DNA of 64,000 nt from Gracilimonas sp046602855. GTDB taxonomy: Bacteria; Bacteroidota; Rhodothermia; Balneolales; Balneolaceae. Position 1 is the stretch's first letter; every line of letters starts with the position of its first letter. This document shows positions 1 through 9,204 of the stretch, in pieces. The translations under genes were made by a program, and so were the position numbers. Under the pieces are notes generated by a model, which saw nothing but the letters and a program-made list of their open reading frames with translations, ran no database searches and had not been told where the DNA came from. The stretch spans positions 1,240,001 through 1,304,000 of the forward strand of contig NZ_JBKINJ010000001.1 of NCBI RefSeq assembly GCF_046602855.1. Direction: 5' to 3'.

Positions 1-31
1 TCTTAAATAATAAAAAAGTTCTGATTAAGTT

Positions 32-433
32 CTATTTCCAAGCTCCGAGTATCAATCCCATCAGGGTATAAACTACGATCCAAAATCCACCATTTATAAA
101 GATATAGTTCCAGGATTTTTGCTCGTAGAGGCCATTTACCCCTATAGCCATTGCCACCCAACCGAATCCTGCCAAAAACCCATAAAAAGCTCCTTCTTGT
201 AAATTTACTTGGTTTCCAAAAAACATCGCAAGGCAGTAGGCCATTATGAACTGAAAAACAAGGGTAAATCCAAACACCTTGACTATATTACCATTTTGTA
301 TTTTACTTTCAGTCAGCCCTGTAGCTTCCATCCATTTCTTTCCGAATAAAGGCCCGTACCAAATAAAACCTACTGCAAAACCTACAAGTGTAGCCGCTAT
401 GACAGCTAACCAGTTTATTGTTAAACCTTCCAT
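32..433 (-). CDS. DUF1761 family small membrane protein
   Basis: A 133-residue, mostly hydrophobic protein with about four membrane segments. The N-terminal pattern (INWLAVIAATLVGFAVGFIWYG, shown here only in part: GFIWYGPLFGKKWM) with an early aromatic-glycine turn followed by a polar GKKW stretch matches what I know of the DUF1761 family, whose function is unknown. The frame opens ten codons upstream, but I place the start at 433 because the sequence GGAGGA lies six bases before that ATG. It stands alone and diverges from deoC. The family call is fairly secure; no function can be given. Confidence 0.8.
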   Translation of the reverse strand: MEGLTINWLAVIAATLVGFAVGFIWYGPLFGKKWMEATGLTESKIQNGNIVKVFGFTLVFQFIMAYCLAMFFGNQVNLQEGAFYGFLAGFGWVAMAIGVNGLYEQKSWNYIFINGGFWIVVYTLMGLILGAWK

Positions 434-641
434 TTGTATCCTCCGGTATATAATTAGTATCAAATAAGTGATTGTATGATTAAATAACCTAAGGTGTACC
501 CAGTTTTTTAATTAACTAAAAAACCATGGTTACTACAATTCCAGCAAAAATAAATCCATCGGTAAATGGAGCAAATGACTCAGCTTTTGTTTTTATTTTC
601 TTACCTTCAAATATGAACTAATTCTGAAACCAAACTTCACC

Positions 642-1541
642 ATGACGTATCCTGATTTTAATCAGACAATACCTATTGACGAGATCGGAGTAAAAGAACG
701 TGTTGCCCGATTAAACTCACGCAGTATCAAAAAAGACTCAAAGGTACTGGCCCTCAAACTTGCCCTGAGTATGATCGACCATACCACATTAGAGGGAAGT
801 GACTCTCCGGGCAAAGTGCGTCAGTTGTGTAAAAAAGCGAAACAACCTTACCCTGCCATCCCTGATCTGCCAACGGTGGCTGCTGTTTGTGTATATCCAC
901 GATTGGTTGGTGTTGCCAAAAAGGAGCTAAAAGATACTGATATCAAAGTAGCAAGCGTGGCTACTTCATTCCCAAGTGGACAATTTCCTCTATCAATCAG
1001 GCTAGACGATACACGTTTTGCGGTGAGTGAAGGAGCCGATGAGATCGATATGGTCATCAGCCGCGGTGCATTTTTGAACGGAGAATTCAATTTGGTATTT
1101 GATGAGATCGCTGCCGTTAAGGACGCTTGTGGTAACGCCCATTTAAAAGTGATACTTGAAACCGGTGAACTCCAAACTTTAGAGAACGTTCGCAAAGCCA
1201 GTGATCTGGCCATGCATGCCGGAGCTGATTTTATAAAAACGTCAACTGGAAAAGTTAGTCCTGCCGCCACTCAACCTGTTACATTGGTCATGCTGGAAGC
1301 TATCAGGGATTTCTATTATAAAACCGATAAAATGATCGGAATGAAACCGGCCGGTGGCATCAGAACTGCGAAACAATCGATCCAGTATCTGGTATTAGTA
1401 AAGGAGACCCTCGGAGCGGCCTGGCTTGATAAGAATTATTTTCGGTTTGGGGCTAGCTCACTCACCAACGACATCCTTATGCAGATCCTGAAACAGGAGA
1501 CCGGTCATTATCAGTCTCTGAATTACTTCAGCAACGATTAA
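642..1541 (+). CDS. deoC: Deoxyribose-phosphate aldolase
   Basis: Cytosolic class I aldolase that splits 2-deoxyribose 5-phosphate into glyceraldehyde 3-phosphate and acetaldehyde, the last step of deoxynucleoside breakdown. The motif DFIKTSTGK carries the Schiff-base lysine at residue 199, and GMKPAGGIRT carries the second active-site lysine at residue 235. DEIDMVI near residue 133 is the other conserved family block. At 299 residues it is longer than the roughly 220-260 of short bacterial forms, because of an N-terminal extension of about 40 residues. Two aldehyde dehydrogenase genes follow on the same strand, which fits disposal of the acetaldehyde product. Confidence 0.96.
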   Translation: MTYPDFNQTIPIDEIGVKERVARLNSRSIKKDSKVLALKLALSMIDHTTLEGSDSPGKVRQLCKKAKQPYPAIPDLPTVAAVCVYPRLVGVAKKELKDTDIKVASVATSFPSGQFPLSIRLDDTRFAVSEGADEIDMVISRGAFLNGEFNLVFDEIAAVKDACGNAHLKVILETGELQTLENVRKASDLAMHAGADFIKTSTGKVSPAATQPVTLVMLEAIRDFYYKTDKMIGMKPAGGIRTAKQSIQYLVLVKETLGAAWLDKNYFRFGASSLTNDILMQILKQETGHYQSLNYFSND

Positions 1542-1581
1542 GCTCTTTTAAAAAGATTTTCAATTTTAGAATCCTATTGCC

Positions 1582-3084
1582 ATGCCAAACACTGAAGCCA
1601 AAGAAGTTCCATACAAGCCAACATCCCCAAACTCAAAACTGGATTTTGCCTCAGTTTGGGAATATGATCCTGCACCCCAGGATTCAGGCTTTGCCGAGAT
1701 CAAAGAACAGTACAACCTTTTCATAGGCGGCAATTTTGTTAAGCCATCTAAAGGCCGTTACTTTAAAAGTACTAATCCTGCCACTGAAGAAGTGATCACT
1801 GAATTTGCTGAGGCTACCCAAAAGGATGTTGATAAAGCTGTTAAAGCTGCTCGAAAGGCCTTTGAGGGTGAATGGTCTCGTATATCGGCTAAAGAACGTG
1901 GCAAGTACATCTATCGTATTGCAAGAATGATTCAGGAAAGAGCTCGTGAATTTGCTGTACTTGAAAGTATGGATGGTGGTAAACCTATCCGCGAATCCCG
2001 TGATGTAGATATACCTTTAGTTGCCGCATATTTCTTTTATTATGCCGGCTGGGCCGATAAGCTTGAATACGCCTTTCCCGGTAAAACACCGGAGCCACTC
2101 GGAGTTTGCGGTCAGATCATACCCTGGAACTTCCCCATGCTTATGCTGGCTTGGAAGATAGCCCCCGCCCTGGCAGCAGGTAATACCGTTGTTTTGAAAC
2201 CTGCAGAAACAACTTCTCTTACGGCCCTAAAATTTGCCGAGTTGATCAAGGATTGTGCTTTGCCGGATGGAGTTGTCAATATTGTAACCGGGGCCGGACA
2301 AACCGGAGCTGAGATCGTGAATCATAAAGATGTGGATAAAATTGCATTCACAGGCTCTACCAAAGTCGGTAAACTCATTCAAAGCTCACTGGCCGGCACC
2401 GATAAAAAGTACACTCTTGAATTAGGCGGGAAAGGTGCTATGCTCATTTTTGAAGATGCACCGGTCGATCAAGCTGTTGAAGGCATTATTAATGCAATTT
2501 ATTTCAATCAGGGCCACGTTTGTTGTGCCGGTTCCCGTCTGTTGGTACAGGAAGGTATCGCAGATCAGGTCATTCAAAAACTAAAGGATCGCCTGGAAAC
2601 ACTTATCGTTGGCGACCCACTTGACAAAAATACCGATGTAGGAGCCATTAATTCCAAAGAACAATTTGAGACTATTAATAAATATCTTGAACTGGGTGAG
2701 GAAGAAGGTGCAGATCTATATCAGTGTGAATGTAATATCCCTGAAAACGGCTATTTCATAAGACCAACCCTATTTACCAACGTATCCCAGTCTAACAGGG
2801 TCGTGCAGGAAGAAATATTTGGGCCGGTACTTACAGTTCAAACATTCAGAACGGCTGATGAGGGTATTGATAAAGCCAACAATACCCCTTATGGTCTCGC
2901 AAGTGGCGTCTGGACAGATAAAGGTTCCAAGATCTTCAAAGTTGGCAGTAAAATGCGTTCAGGTGTTATTTGGGCGAATACCTACAACAAATTTGATCCT
3001 ACCTCTCCCTTTGGCGGTTATAAAGAAAGCGGCGTGGGACGTGAAGGCGGCATGCATGGATTGGCAGCATACATCAAAAGTTAA
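1582..3084 (+). CDS. Aldehyde dehydrogenase (catalytic member of a pair)
   Basis: NAD(P)-dependent aldehyde dehydrogenase of 500 residues. Visible family elements are PWNFP with Asn183, the KPAE block near 206, GSTKVG near 259, the general base Glu280 in LELGGK, and the nucleophile Cys314 in FNQGHVCCAGSR. It starts 40 bases after deoC and most likely oxidises the acetaldehyde that DeoC releases to acetate (inferred from context). The protein stops at GLAAYIKS, about where usual family members begin their last oligomerisation strand, so its C-terminus looks short. The next gene, a dead partial paralogue, ends with such a strand. The two may work together as in two-domain ALDH16 proteins. Confidence 0.93.
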   Translation: MPNTEAKEVPYKPTSPNSKLDFASVWEYDPAPQDSGFAEIKEQYNLFIGGNFVKPSKGRYFKSTNPATEEVITEFAEATQKDVDKAVKAARKAFEGEWSRISAKERGKYIYRIARMIQERAREFAVLESMDGGKPIRESRDVDIPLVAAYFFYYAGWADKLEYAFPGKTPEPLGVCGQIIPWNFPMLMLAWKIAPALAAGNTVVLKPAETTSLTALKFAELIKDCALPDGVVNIVTGAGQTGAEIVNHKDVDKIAFTGSTKVGKLIQSSLAGTDKKYTLELGGKGAMLIFEDAPVDQAVEGIINAIYFNQGHVCCAGSRLLVQEGIADQVIQKLKDRLETLIVGDPLDKNTDVGAINSKEQFETINKYLELGEEEGADLYQCECNIPENGYFIRPTLFTNVSQSNRVVQEEIFGPVLTVQTFRTADEGIDKANNTPYGLASGVWTDKGSKIFKVGSKMRSGVIWANTYNKFDPTSPFGGYKESGVGREGGMHGLAAYIKS

Positions 3085-3099
3085 ACCAAGAAATTAGTT

Positions 3100-3177
3100 A
3101 ATGGTTAATAATTATTGGCGACTATACTCTTTAAAAATTTACCAATAACCGATTAACCAATACACCATTAACAAATA
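3100..3177. repeat. Imperfect AT-rich inverted repeat between the two ALDH genes
   Basis: The spacer holds gttaatggt near its left end and accattaac near its right end, with further complementary blocks (taattattgg against ccaataacc) inside. This makes a long, interrupted hairpin of the same AT-rich word type as the repeat at 27367-27412. It might reduce read-through or protect mRNA between the two genes; neither is shown. Confidence 0.5.
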
Positions 3178-3183
3178 TTGATC

Positions 3184-4053
3184 ATGGCTGAAGATAGAAT
3201 AGACGTAAAGAAAACATATAAAATGTACATCGGTGGAAACTTCCCCCGCAGTGAATCAGGCAGGACCTATAAAGCTTTGGATACGGATGGAAATCTGTTA
3301 GCAAATGCCTGCCAGGGTTCGCGTAAGGATTTCCGTGATGCTGTAAAAATAGCCCGATCTGCATTTTCCGGATGGAGTGGCAGAAATGCCTATAATCGGG
3401 GACAAATACTCTATCGTATTGCAGAGATGCTGGAAGACCGCCGAGATCAATTCATGAAGGAACTTGGCCCTATAGGTTTTAAGACAGCCGAAGCAGAAGC
3501 CGATATAAATGCATCCATCGACCGGCTTATTTATTATGCAGGCTGGACCGATAAATACCAACAGGTATTCGGATCGATCAACCCTGTAGCAAGCTCACAC
3601 TTCAACTTCAGCATGCTTGAACCTACCGGAGTGGTTGCCGCCTTTGCTCCTGAAAAGAGTCCTCTCTATGGTTTAGTATCCGTAATTGCTCCGATCATTG
3701 CTGGGGGTAACACCGGTGTATTCCTGGCCTCTGAGGAATTCCCACTGCCTGCTATCAGTTTTGCAGAGGTCCTGAATTCATCAGACGTACCGGGTGGCGT
3801 GGTTAACATCCTTACAGGATCCCGTGAAGAATTAGCGGAACATTTTAGTTCTCACATGGATGTAAATGCTATATGTTACACCGATGAACTTCCGCAAGAA
3901 ATGAAACAACTTATAGATGAGAACGCTTCTCTTAATGTTAAAAGAGTCGTTAAACGCCACGTTAAGGATTGGTACAATAAGGAAGCGCAATCTCCGTACT
4001 TCGTCACTGATTTTCAGGAAGTCAAAACAACCTGGCACCCCATAGGATTTTAA
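3184..4053 (+). CDS. Truncated, catalytically dead aldehyde dehydrogenase-like protein
   Basis: A 289-residue aldehyde dehydrogenase homologue that keeps the N-terminal nucleotide-binding part (YIGGNFPRSESGRTY, the IIAGGNTGVFLAS block, DVPGGVVNILTG) but leaves family similarity just after the position of the GSTxVG loop. There is no LELGGK glutamate and no GQxC cysteine, so it cannot be an active dehydrogenase. The last residues, FQEVKTTWHPIGF, resemble the C-terminal oligomerisation strand of the family, as if the catalytic domain had been deleted and the tail kept. I chose the ATG at 3184 rather than the in-frame TTG at 3178. It probably partners the active enzyme encoded just upstream; that role is inferred. 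Confidence 0.85.
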   Translation: MAEDRIDVKKTYKMYIGGNFPRSESGRTYKALDTDGNLLANACQGSRKDFRDAVKIARSAFSGWSGRNAYNRGQILYRIAEMLEDRRDQFMKELGPIGFKTAEAEADINASIDRLIYYAGWTDKYQQVFGSINPVASSHFNFSMLEPTGVVAAFAPEKSPLYGLVSVIAPIIAGGNTGVFLASEEFPLPAISFAEVLNSSDVPGGVVNILTGSREELAEHFSSHMDVNAICYTDELPQEMKQLIDENASLNVKRVVKRHVKDWYNKEAQSPYFVTDFQEVKTTWHPIGF

Positions 4054-4616
4054 TGAATTACATGAAAAGATCTCTCATAATATTTCCCCTTTTAGTTCTG
4101 ATAGTATATGGATGTTCAACAACTGAACAGACTGTCGAAGAAGCAATGGATGAAATTGAACGCAATTATTCCTCCAGTGAAGAATTCGAGATGCTGAGAT
4201 TGGAAACATTGAGAACCACACTCGCAGACTCATATTCCAATAAAAAAAACGAGATCCCTGAGGTTTTTAACCAAACCAAGATTCAGCGCGAAGTTGAGAA
4301 AAATATTTACGAAGGTTACCGCATACAGATCTTTTCCGGTGAAGATGTAGTTGGGGCAGATACAACTGCCGGTAATTTCAGGGCTTGGGCAGATACTACC
4401 ATTGCAGGCTACCAACCAAAAACTTATGTCTTTTTTAAAACACCTTACTATAGGGTCCACGTTGGTGATTTCCACGAGAGGGATAAAGCCATTCAGTTTT
4501 CAAATATCGTAAAAAGATACTTTAAAGATGCCTGGGTTGTTTACGATAATGTTGATCCGGGAAATGTTCCCACAGATTCTACAACCATTGAATTGATCAG
4601 AAGAGAGGATCGTTAG
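4053..4616 (+). CDS. SPOR-domain lipoprotein
   Basis: Lipoprotein of 187 residues. The N-terminus has a short charged stretch, a hydrophobic core and a lipobox-like VYGC with the lipidated cysteine at residue 21. An acidic linker follows, then a C-terminal SPOR-like domain from about residue 88 (YRIQIFSGEDV, later YRVHVGDFHERDKAIQFSN). SPOR domains bind glycan strands of peptidoglycan lacking stem peptides, so an envelope role is likely. Its ATG overlaps the stop of the preceding dehydrogenase-like gene (TAATG), so the two may be translationally coupled although no shared function is obvious. Confidence 0.85.
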   Translation: MNYMKRSLIIFPLLVLIVYGCSTTEQTVEEAMDEIERNYSSSEEFEMLRLETLRTTLADSYSNKKNEIPEVFNQTKIQREVEKNIYEGYRIQIFSGEDVVGADTTAGNFRAWADTTIAGYQPKTYVFFKTPYYRVHVGDFHERDKAIQFSNIVKRYFKDAWVVYDNVDPGNVPTDSTTIELIRREDR

Positions 4617-4726
4617 GCTGTTTAGATCAGACCCTATGAACTTGAATAAATCTTGGTAATTAATACTCAACTTTTTGTGTATTATTACGAAGAAGTAAAA
4701 GAATCTAAGCAAATAAGCAGATAACA

Positions 4727-5872
4727 TTGGGTTTAAAGAACGAAGCACAGTCCGGATACGGAACCAAAAAATTCTACAAGGAATATGTATCCGGTATGAG
4801 CCGGAAACGGTTTTCAAAAGAATTAAGTGCAGATACCGAACGATTGAAACTGGTTTATAAGGAAGCAGTTGAAGATATTGAACGCCAACAGGGGCAGCAA
4901 CTTCCGGGGCACGTCAAGTTTCTTCGCTTATTCTCAGACCTCACGCAACGCCTCAATCCCACCAGGCGTTTGATTTTCGGATTGGGTTCGGTCAGTTTTA
5001 TAGCCCACTATGCTCTTAGCTTTTTTGGTCTCTTACCTTACTTCTTTATAGGCGACCTCCTTCTTCCTTTTGGATTTCTTTCCATGTTCATGTTGCTTCT
5101 TATTGAACTGCTGGAAAAATCGGATGTTCAAAAAGAAATTGACCTGGCCCGTGAAATTCAGTTAAGCCTTCTCCCGGGCACCTCTCTGAACAAGAAAAAC
5201 CTTGAGGTGTACTCATTTGCTCACACAGCCAAAGAAGTAGGCGGAGATTACCTAGACGTAATCGAGACTGATGGTGGCACTTACGTCATCATTGCAGACG
5301 TTTCCGGAAAAGGCCTTAGCGCAGCTCTTTACATGGTTAGATTACAGGCTTTGGTTAGTATGATCATTGAAAAAGAGAAACCCACACCCAAAGAATTATT
5401 TCTTCAGTTAAACAACTATATAAAAAGTAACAGCCGGGATAAGACCTTTGTCACAGGTTGTGTAGCCTTTTTCCCAAATGATGAAGAGTTTTTTGAGTAT
5501 ATAAGAGCCGGCCATAATATTCCTGTTTACTATAACAAAGATCGTGATGTGATCTATAAGCTTAAATCAAACGGTTTTGCATTAGGGATGACCTCAACAA
5601 AGCTTTTAGATCAAAATATGGAAGTCAAAAGATTTCATTTTAAACCCGGTGATTCTGTTTTCTTCTACACGGATGGTTTGAATGAAGCCCGGAACATACA
5701 TGGTGAAGAGTATGGAGAAGATCGCATAGAATCTCTTATAGAGATCTACGGTTCGCTCCATGCAAAAACGATCATTAGCAAGGTCCAATCTTCACTCGAA
5801 ACATTCATTGGAGATGAAGATCCATTGGACGATATTACATTTACATGTATACACCGCCCAATGAGAAAATAA
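4727..5872 (+). CDS. PP2C/SpoIIE-type serine/threonine phosphatase, membrane-anchored
   Basis: A 381-residue protein with about 80 polar N-terminal residues, two membrane segments (roughly 85-130), a short linker (EIDLAREIQLSLLP, typical just before RsbU-like domains) and a SpoIIE-type PPM phosphatase domain. Metal-site motifs GGDYLD and ADVSGKGLSAALYM are present, as is FFYTDGLNEARN near the end. Such enzymes usually dephosphorylate anti-sigma-factor antagonists in partner-switching pathways; no partner is encoded nearby. The frame opens with TTG at 4727; an ATG at 4796 would lose 23 residues, but the KKFYKEY stretch upstream of it looks like family sequence, so I keep the longer form. Confidence 0.86.
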   Translation: MGLKNEAQSGYGTKKFYKEYVSGMSRKRFSKELSADTERLKLVYKEAVEDIERQQGQQLPGHVKFLRLFSDLTQRLNPTRRLIFGLGSVSFIAHYALSFFGLLPYFFIGDLLLPFGFLSMFMLLLIELLEKSDVQKEIDLAREIQLSLLPGTSLNKKNLEVYSFAHTAKEVGGDYLDVIETDGGTYVIIADVSGKGLSAALYMVRLQALVSMIIEKEKPTPKELFLQLNNYIKSNSRDKTFVTGCVAFFPNDEEFFEYIRAGHNIPVYYNKDRDVIYKLKSNGFALGMTSTKLLDQNMEVKRFHFKPGDSVFFYTDGLNEARNIHGEEYGEDRIESLIEIYGSLHAKTIISKVQSSLETFIGDEDPLDDITFTCIHRPMRK

Positions 5873-5878
5873 ATTTGC

Positions 5879-7879
5879 TTATTTATTCTCTAAAACGGCT
5901 TCTACAACAGCTTCAGTTGTAATACCAAAATGCTCGTAAAGCTCTTCATAAGGAGCTGATTCACCAAAGGAATCTAAACCTATCGATTTACCTTTTGGGC
6001 CTACATATCGTTCCCAGCCAAAAGTTGCTCCTGCTTCAATAGATACTTTATTCGTGACTGATTTTGGAAGTACGCTTTCTTTGTATGATGTATCCTGATT
6101 CTCAAATAACTCCCAGCTTGGCATACTTACCACACGGACATCTACTCCCTTATCAATAAGTGTTTCCTTCGCTTCAATGGCATACTGAAGCTCTGAACCG
6201 GTTCCTATAATGATGGCTTCAGGCGTTTCACTATCAGAATCTGAGAAGATATAGGCTCCCTTATTTACCAGATCAGCTGGGTTTGAAGACGTTCGTTCCT
6301 GCGTAGGCAGATTCTGACGTGTTAGGACAAGCAGTGTCGGACCGTTTTCATTTTCCAAAGCAACTTTCCATGCATGAGATGTTTCATTAGCATCACCCGG
6401 TCGTAGAATTGTGACATTTGGCATAGCTCTCAAACTAGACAGATGCTCAACGGGTTGGTGAGTTGGTCCGTCTTCACCCAATCCGATACTATCATGTGTT
6501 AACACAAAAATGGATGGAATTTTCATAAGCGCAGCCAGTCTGATCGCCGGTCGCATGTAATCGGTAAATACAAAGAAAGTAGCACCGTAAGGTATCAATC
6601 CGCCATGAAGGGTTATTCCATTTACAGCAGCACCCATGCCGTGTTCTCTGACACCAAAATGCACAGTCCTTCCTGTGGGCGAATCCTCGATAAATGATCC
6701 GTAGCCTTCAATATCAGTTTTTGTACTTCCACCAAGATCTGCTGAACCCCCAAATAAGTTTGGAATAACATCTTTAATAGCATTTATTACTTTCCCGGAA
6801 GCTGCACGGCTTGCTATACCCTTTTTATCTGCTTTAAAGACCGGAAGCGATTCAGTTAATTTATCTGAGATCTTTCTGCGCATCCATGTTTTGAATTCTT
6901 GAAATTCCTGAGAATGATCTTTTTCGTACGATTCTAAAACAGTATTCCATTCATCCTCAGCTTTTTGGCCCTTTTCAATTGCTTCGCGGAATTTATCTAA
7001 GGCTTCCGAAGGAATATAGAACTGCTCCTCACTCTCCCAACCATACGCTTGCTTCGTTAGTCTTACCTCCTCTTCACCAAGTGGTGAACCGTGGGATGAT
7101 TCACTGTCTTGCTTGTTTGGACTTCCAAAACCTATATGAGTCTTACATACTATCAAAGACGGTTTATCTGTCACAGATTGTGCTTCCTCAATAGCAGCTA
7201 CGATCTTATCATGATCATGTCCGTCAATTTCGATCACATGCCATTTATAAGCTTGAAAACGTTTGGATACATCTTCTGTAAACGTAATATCAGTTGATCC
7301 TTCAATTGATATCCTGTTTGAGTCATAGAGGTAAATTAGCTTACCCAATCCCATATGGCCTGCCATAGATGCTGATTCATGGGAGATACCCTCCATTAAA
7401 TCACCATCACTAACAATAGCATACGTATAATGATCAATAATACACTGATCTTCTTTATTAAACTTTGCGGCAAGAAAATGTTCAGCCATTGCCATCCCAA
7501 TACCTGTTCCAAAACCCTGCCCCAAAGGTCCGGTCGTAGTTTCAATACCGGGTGTCATTCCATATTCGGGGTGACCAGGAGTTTTACTTCCCATTTGTCT
7601 GAAGTTCTTGATCTCTTCTAAACTCAGGTTGTATCCTGTTAAATGCAATAAACTATAGATCAGCATTGAACCGTGACCGGCAGATAGAATAAACCGATCT
7701 CTGTCTAGCCATTCCGGATTTTTGGGATTATGCTTTAAAAATTTTGTCCACAGTACATAAGCTACATCAGCCATCCCCATTGGCATACCCGGATGACCAG
7801 AGTTAGCTTTTTCAACCCCATCAATAGACAAAGTTCTGATTGTATTAACGCATAATTGATCAAGTTTAGATGCAGGCAT
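5879..7879 (-). CDS. tkt: Transketolase
   Basis: Thiamine-diphosphate enzyme of the pentose phosphate pathway, moving two-carbon ketol units between sugar phosphates. At 666 residues it has the normal full length. The N-terminus shows KANSGHPGMPMGMAD, the ThDP/Mg motif is SDGDLMEGISHE, TGPLGQGFG precedes it, and the pyrimidine domain has FGVREHGMGAA with the catalytic glutamate, followed by a transketolase C-terminal domain. It converges on the phosphatase gene with only six bases between stops, and has its own upstream region. Confidence 0.97.
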   Translation of the reverse strand: MPASKLDQLCVNTIRTLSIDGVEKANSGHPGMPMGMADVAYVLWTKFLKHNPKNPEWLDRDRFILSAGHGSMLIYSLLHLTGYNLSLEEIKNFRQMGSKTPGHPEYGMTPGIETTTGPLGQGFGTGIGMAMAEHFLAAKFNKEDQCIIDHYTYAIVSDGDLMEGISHESASMAGHMGLGKLIYLYDSNRISIEGSTDITFTEDVSKRFQAYKWHVIEIDGHDHDKIVAAIEEAQSVTDKPSLIVCKTHIGFGSPNKQDSESSHGSPLGEEEVRLTKQAYGWESEEQFYIPSEALDKFREAIEKGQKAEDEWNTVLESYEKDHSQEFQEFKTWMRRKISDKLTESLPVFKADKKGIASRAASGKVINAIKDVIPNLFGGSADLGGSTKTDIEGYGSFIEDSPTGRTVHFGVREHGMGAAVNGITLHGGLIPYGATFFVFTDYMRPAIRLAALMKIPSIFVLTHDSIGLGEDGPTHQPVEHLSSLRAMPNVTILRPGDANETSHAWKVALENENGPTLLVLTRQNLPTQERTSSNPADLVNKGAYIFSDSDSETPEAIIIGTGSELQYAIEAKETLIDKGVDVRVVSMPSWELFENQDTSYKESVLPKSVTNKVSIEAGATFGWERYVGPKGKSIGLDSFGESAPYEELYEHFGITTEAVVEAVLENK

Positions 7880-7977
7880 AAAAAGCTTTTATTTATTTTA
7901 AAGGTGTTGGATTGAGAAAGGTCTTAAAGATACCAATTAAGGATTTTGGATAAAAAGGATTCTTAGATTTATTGCAT

Positions 7978-8012
7978 AAAAAAAGCCGCGCTCGTGAAGA
8001 ACGCGGCTTTCA
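7978..8012 (-). terminator. Rho-independent terminator after the TPR gene
   Basis: aaagccgcg and cgcggcttt form a perfect nine-base-pair stem around an eleven-base loop. Read on the minus strand it ends in a run of T, and it lies 25 bases past the TPR gene stop. It separates that gene from tkt. Confidence 0.88.
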
Positions 8013-8035
8013 TATCACTTATATGTAACAAACTA

Positions 8036-9070
8036 TTATTCTGCCGTTGAATCACATTTCAGCTCGAATTCCATCTTATGCTCAGCCGGAGCTCTAAATG
8101 ACCCGTAAAGTGCATTTGAAAACGCATCACAAGCATTCGACTTATCACCAAGAGTTTGGTAAGCAAAGCCTAATTCAAAATAGATCTTAGCTTTATCAGT
8201 TCTACCACCATTTTCGTATTCAAGTGCACGGTTGGCGTGATCAATAGCTTGCTGAGCATTGTTTTTCTTATTATAAGCTTCAGCCAAACGGTAATGTACA
8301 TCTGCTGAATCACTATTGTAGTCAAGCGCCTTGTTCAGTGTTTCAATAGCAGTATCGACCTCTCCATTGGTAATTGCTTTAGATCCTACTGCAAGAAGTT
8401 CATCGTGAGCAGCATCCCTCGCTTTATTGGAAATATTTATTTTGTTGGTTGCATCTCCTACCTGAATAGCTCTGTCATACCATTCCAGCATGTCATCAAT
8501 ATTCTGATCGATAATACCGTCTTTGTTGGTATCATTAATTTTCTTAAAGATCTTGGCTTTTTGGTAGTAAGCGGCAGCGTAATTAGAATTCAGGTTCAGG
8601 GCTCGGTCTACGGCTTCATCTGCAGCTGCTATCTCATTCTGACTGTAAAGAATTACAGACTTGCTATAATATAATTGAGGAATAGCACCCTGGGCACTTG
8701 GAGCATACCGGGTATCACCATACTCCTCACTTACGCTGATAACCTCTCTAAAATCGTTGATCGCTTTTTCGAGATCAGCAATCTCCTTGCTTTGTTGAAA
8801 TTGCTGATAAGAAGTACGCGCTTTAGCAAAATACATCTTTGGAATTTGGCTCTCTGCATTTTGCTTAAGGTCCTCACCTTCAGGTCCCAACTGGTTAGCC
8901 ATCGTAACGACCTGTTCAAATGAAGAGATCGCAGCGTCGTAATTATTAGATTGTGCTTCTTCAAGGCCTGCATTATACAGCTGAACTGCTTGCGTTCTGT
9001 CTTGAGCATGAATAGAAGTTGCTGTTAGCCCTAAGACCAACGCAAGTAAACTTATTTTAAAAACCTTCAT
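8036..9070 (-). CDS. Secreted tetratricopeptide-repeat protein
   Basis: A 344-residue protein with a signal peptide ending near residue 22 (SIHAQD), followed by TPR-like helical pairs over almost the whole length. Examples are AVDRALNLNSNYAAAYYQKA and AIETLNKALDYNSDSADVHY. It probably sits in the periplasm or at the outer membrane as a protein-interaction scaffold; no enzyme motif is visible. A single-gene unit with a strong terminator downstream. Such TPR proteins are common in Bacteroidota and the exact partner cannot be told from sequence. Confidence 0.85.
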   Translation of the reverse strand: MKVFKISLLALVLGLTATSIHAQDRTQAVQLYNAGLEEAQSNNYDAAISSFEQVVTMANQLGPEGEDLKQNAESQIPKMYFAKARTSYQQFQQSKEIADLEKAINDFREVISVSEEYGDTRYAPSAQGAIPQLYYSKSVILYSQNEIAAADEAVDRALNLNSNYAAAYYQKAKIFKKINDTNKDGIIDQNIDDMLEWYDRAIQVGDATNKINISNKARDAAHDELLAVGSKAITNGEVDTAIETLNKALDYNSDSADVHYRLAEAYNKKNNAQQAIDHANRALEYENGGRTDKAKIYFELGFAYQTLGDKSNACDAFSNALYGSFRAPAEHKMEFELKCDSTAE

Positions 9071-9204
9071 ATCTATATTGAGTTTTATCGTTAGTTGCAG
9101 CGCCGAATTTAATAAAAAATGACACTGATATTAAATTAATAACTGCTTTTTTAATGTTTTAGTATTTTTTATCAAAAATGAGAGGAGAATGTTCCCTTTT
9201 TGAA

